A DNA stretch of 64,000 bases, taken from assembly GCF_001652265.1 (NCBI RefSeq), contig NZ_LWBS01000220.1, positions 124,001 through 188,000 of the forward strand, read 5' to 3'. The DNA is from Rhizobium leguminosarum (GTDB lineage Bacteria > Pseudomonadota > Alphaproteobacteria > Rhizobiales > Rhizobiaceae). Positions 27,274 through 36,257 of this stretch are shown here, in pieces (the first letter of the stretch is position 1; each line of letters opens with the position of its first letter). The translations under genes and the position numbers were made by a program. A model generated the notes under the pieces. That model was not told the DNA's origin and made no database searches. It saw nothing but the letters and a program-made list of their open reading frames with translations.

Positions 27274-28347
27274 TCAGGAGCGCAGGAAAGGCAGACTGAA
27301 GCGCAAGGACCTGCGCGCCGTATCGATCAGAGGCGCTCCCGATGTTTCCGACAGCGGTTCGGCATAGATCGGAAACCTTCTTGTGAAGTCGAGATCGGCG
27401 CGGCCCTTGCGCCGCTCCAGATCCTGGGCGACCAGCATGCCCTTCTCGAACAGCCTGATCGGCGTGGCGATATCGGGAAAGAGTTCCGGTTTGATCCTCG
27501 CCTTCATGCCCGGCCTGTCGGTATCGACCTGCGCCTGGTAGATGATCAGCCGCTCCTCGACGTCTATCAATAGCTTGCGCAGCAGCACGTTGCAGGCGGC
27601 GATCCGGCCGTTCAGCGAATCGACAAAGGTCTGGAACAGGCCGATGAAGCGCTCGCGCCGCTGGCTGTCGTCTCGCATCTCGTGCTCTTCGGCGGAAATT
27701 CGCTCGGCCTCCGCCTTCAGCGCCCGCCGTTCCGCCTCCATCTGCTCCCAATGGGCTCTGTTGCCATAGACGCCGATACGGCCCTGCGTCGTCAGCGCCT
27801 TGGCATTGAGCTCCTTCATCTTGAGGCGGGCGATATCGATGGAATCGACCAGCCGGCGCCGCTGCTCGACAATGTCGACAAGGCTGCGTTCGGCTGCCCT
27901 GTGCCGTTCGGTGAGCGAGGCGCGCTGGCCGGCGATCAGCCTGGCGAGCGCGTCCGATTTCGTCAAAAGGTCGAGCAGCCGCTCGATGACCGGCGCCTCG
28001 CGCACACGTTCGGTATACATGCGCCACATCCGCTGGCGCGACACCCAGCCGGCCATCTTCTCACGCAGCGTCAGCCCCCGGAAACTATCGAGATCGGCAG
28101 AAACCTCGGCCGTCAGCCGGTCAAGAGAAAAGACCAGCTCGGCCAGCTGGGCGTCGAGCGCCGCAGCATCGGCGATATGGGCCTGGAAGCGGGCATTCTG
28201 TTCCAGGAAGACCTCGTCGGCCGACCGCGTTTCCTCGCCGCTGAAGGCGCCGATCGCCGCCACGCAATAGGCTCCCTCGGCCGCAATCCTTTCGGCAAGG
28301 CTGCCTGCAGCTTCGTACTGGCTGTCGAATGGCGGGGGTTTGCGCAC
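27274..28347 (-). CDS. coiled-coil protein of unknown function
   Basis: A 357-residue protein I cannot assign. It starts with GTG, with GGAGAG five bases upstream. Residues about 60-260 are strongly helical with heptad-like Leu/Ile spacing and many Arg/Glu pairs (for example RLVDSIDIARLKMKELN and MEAERRALKAEAERISAEE), which suggests a long coiled coil. There is no signal peptide and no membrane segment. The C-terminus is basic and hydrophobic (ARRSLRFSLPFLRS). It lies between tdk and the DUF2333 gene on the same strand, with 150 bases to the latter. A structural or scaffold role is possible, but nothing in the sequence proves it. Confidence 0.7.
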   Translation of the reverse strand: MRKPPPFDSQYEAAGSLAERIAAEGAYCVAAIGAFSGEETRSADEVFLEQNARFQAHIADAAALDAQLAELVFSLDRLTAEVSADLDSFRGLTLREKMAGWVSRQRMWRMYTERVREAPVIERLLDLLTKSDALARLIAGQRASLTERHRAAERSLVDIVEQRRRLVDSIDIARLKMKELNAKALTTQGRIGVYGNRAHWEQMEAERRALKAEAERISAEEHEMRDDSQRRERFIGLFQTFVDSLNGRIAACNVLLRKLLIDVEERLIIYQAQVDTDRPGMKARIKPELFPDIATPIRLFEKGMLVAQDLERRKGRADLDFTRRFPIYAEPLSETSGAPLIDTARRSLRFSLPFLRS

Positions 28348-28421
28348 CTGATCTCTCCAGGGAATCTCCTGCTCAAGCTAGTCGCTTGCGGCGCTAAAGA
28401 AAACAGGCGGCGTCGCCGGCT

Positions 28422-29024
28422 TCAGACCGGCTCGGCGATCCAGGCTCCGTTCATCGCGTCGTCCCAATGCCTGCGGCAGAGCGAGACATATTTCTCGTTG
28501 CCGCCGACATCGATCTGGGCGCCTTCGTGCAGTACTTTTCCTTCCGCGCCGAGCCGCACAACCATCGTCGCCTTGCGCCCGCAATGGCAGATCGTGCGCA
28601 CCTCGCGCATTTCATCGGCGATCGCCAGCAGTTCCTGCGAGGCCGGAAACAGCTTGCCCTGGAAATCGGTTCTCAGCCCGTAGACCATAACAGGGATACC
28701 AAGCCTGTCGACGACGCGGGCAAGCTGCCAGACATGGACAGGCGTCATGAAATGCGCCTCGTCGACGAAGATGCAGGAAATCGGCGCGCCTTCGCCGCTC
28801 AGCGCCGCGACGAGCCGGAACAGATCCTCATGCGGCTCGAAGGGAATGGCGCTCGCCTCCAAGCCGATCCGCGAGCCGATGACGCCGCGGCCGGCGCGCT
28901 CGTCGAACGCGGCGATCAGCTGCACCGTGCGCATGCCGCGCTCCTGGTAATTGTAGGAGGCCTGCAGCAGCATCGTCGACTTGCCGGCGTTCATCGTCGA
29001 GTAGTTGAAATAGAGTTTTGCCAT
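28422..29024 (-). CDS. tdk: thymidine kinase
   Basis: A 200-residue type II thymidine kinase, which phosphorylates thymidine in the salvage pathway. The P-loop is STMNAGKST, the Walker B/DEAH-like motif is FVDEAHFM, and zinc-binding cysteines occur in TICHCGRKA and SLCRRHW. The lasso region GAQIDVGGNEKYVSLC is typical. AAGGAG lies seven bases before the ATG at 29024; the frame extends upstream to 29195 without a binding site. The gene is divergent from choX. Confidence 0.96.
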   Translation of the reverse strand: MAKLYFNYSTMNAGKSTMLLQASYNYQERGMRTVQLIAAFDERAGRGVIGSRIGLEASAIPFEPHEDLFRLVAALSGEGAPISCIFVDEAHFMTPVHVWQLARVVDRLGIPVMVYGLRTDFQGKLFPASQELLAIADEMREVRTICHCGRKATMVVRLGAEGKVLHEGAQIDVGGNEKYVSLCRRHWDDAMNGAWIAEPV

Positions 29025-29260
29025 CCGATTTCTCCTTAATCGGCTTATTGAAAGCTCGGAATGGCAAAGAAAAGCCCTGACAGAACGATAATCACAGGAA
29101 TCCGGCTCGAAAACCGCCGAAAGCCCTGAAAACCAGGCGCTCGGAAAAAATTCACCGACGTCGCAATCGCATAGGTCGATACGACGCAAACGCACTGAGG
29201 TCGCTTGTCAAACTCGGTTATTGATGGTTGGCTTGGGAACTTAAAGACTGGGAGTCTAAA

Positions 29261-30217
29261 ATGAAAACAACAAGCACGTTCAAACTCGTTACTGCAACTG
29301 CCGTCGCCGCCCTCTCCGTTGCGACCGCTGCCTTCGCCGCCGATCCCGACAGCTGCTCCACCGTTCATTTCTCGGACGTCGGCTGGACGGATATCACCGC
29401 CACCACCGCCACCGCATCCGTAGTCCTGAAGAGCATCGGCTATCAGACCGACATCAAGGTTCTCTCGGTGCCGGTCACCTACACCTCGCTGAAGAACAAG
29501 GACATAGACATCTTCCTCGGCAACTGGATGCCGACACAGGAAAAGGACGTCCGGCCCTATCTCGACGACAAGTCGGTCGAATCCTTCGGCCCCAACCTCG
29601 TCGGTGCCAAGTATACACTCGCAACCAACGCCAAGGGTGCGGAACTCGGTATCAAGGACTTCAAGGACATCGCCGCTCATAAGGACGATCTGGACGGTAA
29701 GATCTATGGTATCGAGCCTGGCAATGACGGCAACCGTCTCGTCATGGACATGATCGAAAAGAACACCTTCGGCATGAAGGATCTGGAAGTCGTCGAATCC
29801 TCCGAACAGGGCATGCTCGCCCAGGTCGCCCGTGCCGACAAAGCAGGCAAGCCCGTTGTCTTCCTCGGCTGGGAACCCCATCCGATGAACACCAACTTCA
29901 AGCTGACCTACCTCACCGGCGGCGACGATATCTTCGGTCCGGATTTCGGCGGCGCCAAGGTCTTCACCAATGTCCGCGCCGGTTATCTCGACGAATGCCC
30001 GAATGTCGGCACGATGCTGAAGAACTTGACGTTCTCCCTCGACATGGAGAACCACATCATGGGCAAGATCCTGAACGACGGCAAAGAGCCGGAGGCTGCA
30101 GCTTCCGAATGGCTGAAGGCGAACCCCGCAGCGCTCGAGCCCTGGCTTAAGGGCGTCAAGACCCGCGATGGCAAGGGCGACGCTCTCGGGGCCGCCAAGA
30201 CCGGCCTCGGCCTCTGA
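29261..30217 (+). CDS. choX: choline ABC transporter substrate-binding protein
   Basis: A 318-residue periplasmic choline-binding protein of the OpuAC family. The signal peptide is MKTTSTFKLVTATAVAALSV through about ATAAFA. Aromatic residues expected in the ligand box can be seen in VGWTDITAT, FLGNWMPT and FLGWEPHPMN. GGGAG precedes the ATG at 29261. It is the first gene of choXWV. In Rhizobium, this high-affinity choline uptake feeds conversion to glycine betaine. A hairpin with a U-run follows the stop and may limit read-through to choW. Confidence 0.95.
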   Translation: MKTTSTFKLVTATAVAALSVATAAFAADPDSCSTVHFSDVGWTDITATTATASVVLKSIGYQTDIKVLSVPVTYTSLKNKDIDIFLGNWMPTQEKDVRPYLDDKSVESFGPNLVGAKYTLATNAKGAELGIKDFKDIAAHKDDLDGKIYGIEPGNDGNRLVMDMIEKNTFGMKDLEVVESSEQGMLAQVARADKAGKPVVFLGWEPHPMNTNFKLTYLTGGDDIFGPDFGGAKVFTNVRAGYLDECPNVGTMLKNLTFSLDMENHIMGKILNDGKEPEAAASEWLKANPAALEPWLKGVKTRDGKGDALGAAKTGLGL

Positions 30218-30228
30218 CGATACGAACG

Positions 30229-30257
30229 GGGCGGCTCGCCGCCCTGCTTCATTTTTG
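30229..30257 (+). terminator. hairpin with U-tract between choX and choW
   Basis: GGGCGGC-TC-GCCGCCC followed by TGCTTCATTTTTG. Because choW and choV clearly belong to the same transporter, this looks like a partial terminator or 3' stabilising structure that raises choX over the membrane subunits. Function is inferred. Confidence 0.6.
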
Positions 30258-30277
30258 TCCGATTGTTGTTTTTTTGG

Positions 30278-31135
30278 ATGGGCGCGCCCTTGAATTGGAT
30301 CACCGAATTTAAGATTCCCATTGGCTCCTGGGCCAAATCATTCGTGGATTGGCTGACCTCGAACGGCGAATGGTTCTTCAACCAGGTCGCCTTCCTGCTG
30401 TCGAGCGCCATAGACGGCCTGCTCTTCGTGCTGCAGAAGCCTCATCCGCTGATCGTCATCGCCGCCATCACCGCCATCGCCTTTTGGTTGCGCCGATCGA
30501 TCGCGGTCGCGGTCTTCACCTGTCTCGGGCTGCTGCTGATCGTGAACCAGGACTATTGGAAGGAAACGACGGAGACGCTCGCCCTCGTGCTCGCCGCCAC
30601 CTTCGTCTGCATGGTGATCGGCATTCCGCTCGGCATTGCCGCTGCCCGCCGCCCTTGGGTCTATGCGGCCATGCGCCCGGTGCTCGATCTCATGCAAACC
30701 ATACCGACATTCGTTTATCTGATCCCGGCGCTCATCTTGTTCGGCCTCGGCATGGTGCCGGGCCTGATCGCGACCGTCATTTTCGCAATTCCCGCCCCGA
30801 TCCGGCTGACGCGCCTCGGCATCATCTCGACGCCGCCGTCCCTCGTCGAAGCCGCCGTCGCTTTCGGCGCGACGCCGATACAGGTGCTGCGCAAGATCGA
30901 GCTTCCCTTCGCCACGCCGCAGATCATGGCGGGTCTCACCCAGACCATCATGCTGTCGCTGTCGATGGTCGTCATCGCCGCCCTTGTCGGCGCTCCCGGG
31001 CTTGGCGTGCCCGTCGTCCGTGCGCTGAACACCGTCAATATCGCCAAGGGCTTCGAGGCGGGCTTCTGCATCGTCATCCTGGCAATCATTCTCGACCGGA
31101 TGTTCCGCACGGCGGGTGAAGGAGGCGCTGCATGA
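30278..31135 (+). CDS. choW: choline ABC transporter permease
   Basis: A 285-residue permease of the ProW/OpuAB type with six or more membrane segments. The EAA loop reads VEAAVAFGATPIQVLRKIELP. An N-terminal amphipathic extension (WITEFKIPIGSWAKSFVDWL) resembles ProW-family members. The ATG at 30278 was chosen over upstream TTG codons; no strong binding site is visible. The stop overlaps the choV start in ATGA, indicating translational coupling. Confidence 0.94.
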   Translation: MGAPLNWITEFKIPIGSWAKSFVDWLTSNGEWFFNQVAFLLSSAIDGLLFVLQKPHPLIVIAAITAIAFWLRRSIAVAVFTCLGLLLIVNQDYWKETTETLALVLAATFVCMVIGIPLGIAAARRPWVYAAMRPVLDLMQTIPTFVYLIPALILFGLGMVPGLIATVIFAIPAPIRLTRLGIISTPPSLVEAAVAFGATPIQVLRKIELPFATPQIMAGLTQTIMLSLSMVVIAALVGAPGLGVPVVRALNTVNIAKGFEAGFCIVILAIILDRMFRTAGEGGAA

Positions 31136-32184
31136 CCGCGGTCAACTTTAACAATGTCAGCATCATCTTCGGCGATCGGCCGGAAACCGCGCTTGCCATG
31201 GTCGATCAGGGCAAATCGCGCGACGAAATCGGCGCCGCGACCGGCTTGGTGCTCGGCGTTGCCGATGCCTCACTGACGATCGAGGAAGGCGAGATCCTGG
31301 TGCTGATGGGCCTTTCCGGCTCTGGCAAATCGACGCTGCTGCGCGCCGTTAATGGGCTCGCTCCCGTGGTGCGCGGTGATGTTGCGGTCTCCACGACCAC
31401 CGGCCCCGTCAACCCCTACAGGTGCAATGCCAAGGCGCTGCGTGATCTGCGCACCCACACCGTCTCCATGGTGTTCCAGCAGTTCGCCCTTTTGCCTTGG
31501 CGCACGGTCGCCGAAAATGTCGGCTTCGGCCTCGAACTCGCCGGTATGCCGGAAGCCGAACGCAAGCTCCGCGTCGGCGAGCAGCTTGAACTGGTCAACC
31601 TGACGAAATGGGCAGGCCGCAAGGTCAACGAGCTTTCCGGCGGCATGCAGCAGCGTGTCGGCCTTGCCCGCGCCTTTGCCACCGGCGCCCCGATCCTGCT
31701 CATGGACGAGCCTTTCTCGGCGCTCGACCCATTGATCCGCACCCGCTTGCAGGACGAGCTCCTGGAGTTCCAGCGGCGGTTGAAGAAGACCATTCTTTTC
31801 GTCAGCCACGATCTCGACGAAGCCTTCCGCATCGGCAATCGCATCGCCATCATGGAGAGCGGCCGCATCATCCAGTGCGGAACGCCGCACGACATCGTCA
31901 AGAACCCCGCAGACCAGTATGTCGCCGATTTCGTGCAGAACCTCAATCCGATCAACATGCTGACGGCGGCCGACGTCATGCAGTCAGGCCTCGGCCAGAC
32001 TGCCGCCGGCATGAGCGTCAGCGCCACGGCCCGCACCGCGACCCCGCTTATCGATATCCTCGATGCCCTGGCCCGCCAACCCGGCAGTATCGGCATCGTC
32101 GAGAACGGCGCGATTGTCGGTACCATCTCCGCCCAGGATATCGTCGCCGGCCTCACCCGCCATCGCCGCAAGCAGGAAGCTTGA
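31132..32184 (+). CDS. choV: choline ABC transporter ATP-binding protein
   Basis: A 350-residue ATPase of the quaternary-amine (ProV/OpuAA) type. Walker A is GLSGSGKST, the signature is LSGGMQQRVGLARA, Walker B is ILLMDEPFSALD, and the switch His is in FVSHDLDEA. An N-terminal extension typical of ProV-like proteins precedes the domain. The C-terminal part after about residue 280 looks like a reduced CBS-type regulatory region (LIDILDALARQPGSIGIVEN). It is coupled to choW. The HugZ-like gene starts 31 bases after its stop. Confidence 0.95.
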   Translation: MTAVNFNNVSIIFGDRPETALAMVDQGKSRDEIGAATGLVLGVADASLTIEEGEILVLMGLSGSGKSTLLRAVNGLAPVVRGDVAVSTTTGPVNPYRCNAKALRDLRTHTVSMVFQQFALLPWRTVAENVGFGLELAGMPEAERKLRVGEQLELVNLTKWAGRKVNELSGGMQQRVGLARAFATGAPILLMDEPFSALDPLIRTRLQDELLEFQRRLKKTILFVSHDLDEAFRIGNRIAIMESGRIIQCGTPHDIVKNPADQYVADFVQNLNPINMLTAADVMQSGLGQTAAGMSVSATARTATPLIDILDALARQPGSIGIVENGAIVGTISAQDIVAGLTRHRRKQEA

Positions 32185-32215
32185 TGTTTTCGATCCGCTT
32201 TGCCACAAAGCGGAT

Positions 32216-32965
32216 ATGAAAGATCAGCCCTCGCCTTTACGCGAAACCGACGACGATGCCCGCAAGCTCGCCCGCGTGCTTCTGCGCTCCGCCCGGCACG
32301 CGGCGATTGCCGTTCTCGACACTGAGACCGGCTTTCCCTTTGCCAGTCGCGTGCTGGTCGCCACCGATATCGACGGCACGCCGGTCATCCTGGTTTCGCA
32401 GTTGTCGGCCCATACCAGGGCGCTTGCCAGAGACCCGCGCGCCTCGCTCCTGACCGGCGAGCCCGGCAAGGGCGATCCCCTCGCCTATCCGCGTCTGACG
32501 ACCCAATGCCTGGCAGAACCCGTCGAGCGCAGCAGTGCATTCTACGAGCGTATCCGCACGCGTTTTCTCGCTCGCCACACCAAGGCGAAGCTTTATATCG
32601 ACTTTCCTGATTTCCTGTTCTTTCGTCTCAAGCAGGAACAAGCCAGCCTTAATGGCGGCTTCGGCCGCGCCTACCAGCTCGATGGGAACGATCTCATAAT
32701 CCAGTCGGCCGCGAATGAGGCAATCGCCGCCGAGGCGGCAGAGACAGTGCGAGATTTAGTAGAACGCCATCCCGATGTCGCCGAAGCCCTCGCTATCAGG
32801 CTAAAGGCGCCGGAATCGGGTCCTTGGCGCATTTGTGGTATCGATTCCTCAGGTTTCGACATGATTTCCGGCGACTTCCTGCTGCGATACGAGTTCGAAA
32901 CCCTCGCTGTGGATGCCGATCACATTTGTTCAAACATGACTAAAATAGCATACTCGATACCTTAA
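32216..32965 (+). CDS. HugZ-family / pyridoxamine phosphate oxidase-like protein
   Basis: A 249-residue protein with an N-terminal flavin-type split barrel (residues about 10-150: SARHAAIAVLDTETGFPFAS, HTRALARDPRASLLTGEPG, YIDFPDFLFFRL) and a C-terminal DUF2470-like domain (about 165-245, ending DADHICSNMTKIAYSIP). This is the arrangement of HugZ heme-utilisation proteins, which bind or break down heme in other bacteria. The start at 32216 lies 31 bases after choV, so it may be read from the cho operon, although no link with choline is known. The TAA stop lies within an inverted repeat that may control the next gene. Confidence 0.8.
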   Translation: MKDQPSPLRETDDDARKLARVLLRSARHAAIAVLDTETGFPFASRVLVATDIDGTPVILVSQLSAHTRALARDPRASLLTGEPGKGDPLAYPRLTTQCLAEPVERSSAFYERIRTRFLARHTKAKLYIDFPDFLFFRLKQEQASLNGGFGRAYQLDGNDLIIQSAANEAIAAEAAETVRDLVERHPDVAEALAIRLKAPESGPWRICGIDSSGFDMISGDFLLRYEFETLAVDADHICSNMTKIAYSIP

Positions 32966-32975
32966 ATTTAGGTAT
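32957..32975. promoter_or_regulatory. inverted repeat upstream of the NolR-like gene
   Basis: ATACCT-TAAATTT-AGGTAT, perfect 6-bp arms, overlaps the stop codon of the HugZ-like gene and lies 107 bases before the ArsR-type start. It is a candidate operator. NolR proteins are known to bind AT-rich inverted sites and to control themselves; binding here is a guess. Confidence 0.4.
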
Positions 32976-33081
32976 ATACAATCTTCGAGCCCAGTTGGTA
33001 GGCTTTTGGTGTCAGTCAAAATCCCGGCTGGCGCCCTGCGCCAACACGATTGATGTACGTTTCGCATTAGGAAGATAACAT

Positions 33082-33399
33082 ATGGAAACCTCTGATTTGG
33101 CCGATCACACGACCGTGGCGGCAGCTTTATTATCGGCCATGGCAAACCCGAAGAGATTGCTGATCCTGTGTAGCCTCGTGAAGGGCGAAGTGGCCGTTGG
33201 CGTGCTTGCGACGCAGGTCGGGCTCAGCCAGTCGGCTCTTTCACAGCACCTGTCGAAACTGCGCGCTCAAAAGCTGGTCAAGACCCGCCGGGACGCACAA
33301 ACCATTTATTATTCGAGCACCTCCGAGCCGGTCATGAAGATCCTGGCAACGCTCGAAGACATCTACCTCGTGCAGAACCGGAATAGATCCGCCGCCTGA
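33082..33399 (+). CDS. ArsR-family regulator, NolR-like
   Basis: A 105-residue winged-helix repressor. The core SAMANPKRLLILCSLV, LATQVGLSQSALSQHLSKLR and TRRDAQTIYYSST closely follows NolR, the rhizobial repressor of nodulation and other genes. The metal-binding cysteines of ArsR/SmtB (CVC in helix 3) are absent; one Cys occurs in ILCSLV. AGGAAGATAACAT precedes the ATG. It could be NolR itself or a close paralogue; a genome-wide comparison would decide, so no symbol is given. Confidence 0.85.
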   Translation: METSDLADHTTVAAALLSAMANPKRLLILCSLVKGEVAVGVLATQVGLSQSALSQHLSKLRAQKLVKTRRDAQTIYYSSTSEPVMKILATLEDIYLVQNRNRSAA

Positions 33400-33489
33400 T
33401 GATAGCGCTGACATGAATGTCGGCCGATGCCGTGCCGCAAGGGAATGTTCCCGGAGGCTTGGCAATGATATTCAGCACCTGAACCTTAT

Positions 33490-33526
33490 GACACGACCGG
33501 CAAATGTGCGATTTGCCGGTCGTGTC
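33490..33526 (+). terminator. long perfect hairpin after the NolR-like gene
   Basis: A perfect 16-bp stem (GACACGACCGGCAAAT / ATTTGCCGGTCGTGTC) with a 5-base loop GTGCG, followed by TTTG. It lies 90 bases downstream of the regulator stop. The stem is longer than most terminators and the U-run is short. The rest of 33400-33753 shows nothing coding. Confidence 0.6.
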
Positions 33527-33753
33527 TTTGAAAGCTTGGCCTTTCTGCTCCTTTCGCCGGCGGGGAAGGAATTGCAGCCCGACCGCGCTGAAGCGCTCAA
33601 CCCGTGATCGATCGAAGCAGCTTGAGCCTCCTGTCAGGGGAGCTTTCGGGAGTTTTCCCGTTGACGCCTTGGGAAGCCCTGATAATTTGACCGGGCAGTA
33701 AAAATATGGGCGTGACGCCCCGGGAAAGGGCCGTCAGCGGCCAGGAGAACAGC

Positions 33754-35079
33754 ATGTCCAATCGCCTCAATGCACCGAACGATCTTCGCGCCTTCTGGAT
33801 GCCGTTTACGGCAAATCGTCAGTTCAAGAAGGAGCCGCGTCTGTTCGTCGGCGCCAAGGACATGTACTATACGACCCATGACGGCCGTCAGGTGCTGGAC
33901 GGCACGGCTGGCCTCTGGTGCGTCAATGCCGGCCACTGCCGCCCGAAGATCACCGAGGCGATCCGCGAGCAGGCCGGCGAGCTCGATTATGCGCCGGCCT
34001 TCCAACTCGGCCATCCCAAGGCCTTCGAACTGGCGAACCGCCTGGTCGACATTGCCCCGGAAGGCCTGAACCACGTTCTCTACACCAACTCCGGCTCAGA
34101 ATCCGTCGAGACCGCACTCAAGGTGGCGCTCGCCTATCACCGTGTGAAGGGCAATGGATCACGCTTCCGCCTGATCGGCCGCGAGCGCGGCTATCATGGC
34201 GTCAATTTCGGCGGCATCTCCGTCGGCGGCATCGTCACCAACCGCAAGATGTTCGGAACGCTTCTGACCGGCGTCGATCACATGCCGCACACCCACCAGC
34301 CCGGCAAAAACAACTTCACCCGCGGCGAGCCCGAGCATGGCGGCGACATCGCTACCGAGCTCGAGCGTATCGTCACCTTGCATGACGCCTCCACCGTCGC
34401 CGCCGTTATCGTCGAGCCGGTGGCGGGTTCCACCGGCGTCTTGATCCCGCCGAAGGGCTACCTGCAAAAGCTGCGCGAGATCTGCACCAAGCACGGCATC
34501 CTTCTGATCTTCGACGAGGTCATCACCGGCTTCGGACGCCTCGGCGCTCCCTTCGCCGCGCAATATTACGACGTCAAGCCTGACATGATCACCGCCGCCA
34601 AGGGGCTGACCAACGGTGTCATTCCGATGGGCGCCGTCTTCGTTACCTCCGAGATCCATGATGCCTTCATGAACGGCCCGGAACATATGATCGAGTTCTT
34701 CCACGGCTACACCTATTCCGGCAACCCGATCGCCTCCGCCGCCGCGCTCGCCACGCTCGACACCTACAAAGAGGAGGGCCTGCTGACACGCGCCGCCGAG
34801 CTTTCCGATTACTGGGCCGATGCGCTGCATTCGCTCAGGGACTGCCCCAATGTCATCGACATCAGGAACACCGGCCTGATCGGCGCGATCGAACTCGACC
34901 CGATCGCCGGCGAGCCCACCAAGCGCGCCTTCACCGCTTTCCTGAAAGCCTATGAAAGCGGCCTGCTGATCCGCACCACCGGCGATATCATCGCACTCTC
35001 CCCGCCGCTGATCATCGAGAAGCACCATATCGACGAGCTCTTCGGCAAGCTGCGGACCATCCTGCAGAACAACATCTGA
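33754..35079 (+). CDS. omega-amino acid:pyruvate aminotransferase (class III)
   Basis: A 441-residue PLP-dependent class III aminotransferase. Signatures are YTNSGSESVETALKVALAYH, the ERGYHGVNFGGISVGG region, IFDEVITGFGRLG and the Schiff-base lysine in MITAAKGLTNG. The N-terminal FWMPFTANRQFK is typical of beta-alanine:pyruvate and related omega-transaminases. AGGAGAACAGC precedes the ATG at 33754. It appears monocistronic, with a RIME-like element after it. Substrate (beta-alanine, putrescine or another amine) cannot be decided here. Confidence 0.9.
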   Translation: MSNRLNAPNDLRAFWMPFTANRQFKKEPRLFVGAKDMYYTTHDGRQVLDGTAGLWCVNAGHCRPKITEAIREQAGELDYAPAFQLGHPKAFELANRLVDIAPEGLNHVLYTNSGSESVETALKVALAYHRVKGNGSRFRLIGRERGYHGVNFGGISVGGIVTNRKMFGTLLTGVDHMPHTHQPGKNNFTRGEPEHGGDIATELERIVTLHDASTVAAVIVEPVAGSTGVLIPPKGYLQKLREICTKHGILLIFDEVITGFGRLGAPFAAQYYDVKPDMITAAKGLTNGVIPMGAVFVTSEIHDAFMNGPEHMIEFFHGYTYSGNPIASAAALATLDTYKEEGLLTRAAELSDYWADALHSLRDCPNVIDIRNTGLIGAIELDPIAGEPTKRAFTAFLKAYESGLLIRTTGDIIALSPPLIIEKHHIDELFGKLRTILQNNI

Positions 35080-35121
35080 GAAAGCTCTGAGGCTTCCGGC
35101 AACAGCGCCTGCGGCGGACCT

Positions 35122-35226
35122 CCCGCATATTTCCTTAAGTCGGAATCGATTTAAGGATAAAATTATGCGGCAATTCAAAGTGTTACAGCGTCCTTTGCGC
35201 GTCTGAAAAGACGCGCGGCGCTGTAA
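35122..35226 (+). repeat. RIME-like palindromic intergenic repeat, copy 5
   Basis: CCGCATATTTCCTTAAGTCGG...AAATTATGCGG followed by GTTACAGCGTCC...GGCGCTGTAA, same orientation as copy 1. Found between the convergent aminotransferase and HD-GYP genes. Confidence 0.85.
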
Positions 35227-35264
35227 GCCCACGCATGCCCTTTTGTTGCGAAGCCAGATAGATT

Positions 35265-36179
35265 TCAGCTCACCGCGGCGACGGAAAGGCAGAGGGCGAA
35301 TTTCTTCAGGAGCCGGCGATCGAATTGCCCTTCGCTGCCAAGCATCCATTTCAGTGATTGGCTCGCGCTCCATGGCGCCTTGTACGGCCGCACGGAGGTC
35401 ACGGCATCATAGACGTCGCAAATCGCCGCAAGACGCGCGTGGAAGCTGACCTGCGCCTCGGAAAGCCTGCGGGGATAGCCCTTGCCGTCGATACGCTCAT
35501 GATGGTTGAGGCAGACGTCGAGAACGATCTCCGGCATGCCTTGCTGGCGCGACAGGATTGCATGCCCCTTTTCCGGATGATCGCGGATCATTTTGATCTC
35601 GTCCTCGTCCAGGCGCCCTTCCTTGTTAAGTATCTCGAGCGGAATTTCGAGCTTGCCGACGTCGTGCAACAATCCTGCCGTGCCGAGCATCTGCACGGTA
35701 GTCTCGTCAAGTCCGAGATGACGGCCGAACAGGATCATCAGCGCACTCACCGAAAGGGAATGCAGAAACGTTGCCTCGTCCTTGGATTTCAGACGCGTAA
35801 CGCTGAGAAAGACAGTGGGATTGTCATCCATCGACTTGGAGACGGAGGAAATCACCGGCGCTACCTGATCGACGGTGATCCCATCGCCATGTTGGAGCCG
35901 ACCGAAAACGCTTTCCAGCACCTGCACGGATTTCTGGATGGTCTCACGTGCCGCCTGGGTATCGATCTCGATATTGCCGCCTGGCGGGCCGTCAATGTCG
36001 AGGCCTCTGCTGGTGTTGATGATAACACCTTCAATGCCGCTCTTGCGAAGTTTCAGGGCATCGGCTTCACGCCGCAGCAGAAATCTTCGCTTGGACAGAA
36101 AAGGATCCTGCCATGCACCCTCGATCGCCTCCACAAACATTCCGTTGCGCACCCGCCTGGCTTCGATACGCTTGAGCAT
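35265..36179 (-). CDS. HD-GYP domain protein (putative cyclic-di-GMP phosphodiesterase)
   Basis: A 304-residue protein. The N-terminal third resembles the DUF3391 region (MLKRIEARRVRNGMFVEAIE). The HD-GYP domain follows: LLHDVGKLEIP carries the HD pair, and LNHHERIDGKGYPRRL carries the GYP motif intact, so catalysis is expected. No receiver domain or membrane segment is present. The domain is short at the C-terminus, ending shortly after the YDAVTSVRPYK motif. The ATG at 36179 was chosen as the domain start, though only a weak GGGAA/GAG precedes it; the frame runs on to 36470. It would lower c-di-GMP and favour motility over biofilm. Confidence 0.88.
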   Translation of the reverse strand: MLKRIEARRVRNGMFVEAIEGAWQDPFLSKRRFLLRREADALKLRKSGIEGVIINTSRGLDIDGPPGGNIEIDTQAARETIQKSVQVLESVFGRLQHGDGITVDQVAPVISSVSKSMDDNPTVFLSVTRLKSKDEATFLHSLSVSALMILFGRHLGLDETTVQMLGTAGLLHDVGKLEIPLEILNKEGRLDEDEIKMIRDHPEKGHAILSRQQGMPEIVLDVCLNHHERIDGKGYPRRLSEAQVSFHARLAAICDVYDAVTSVRPYKAPWSASQSLKWMLGSEGQFDRRLLKKFALCLSVAAVS

Positions 36180-36257
36180 CCAGATCTCAGTTCCCGAAAT
36201 ATCTCTCTGTTTATTATCGACCGCTCTTTGCGTCGCAGCACTATATGCGCGGACAAT

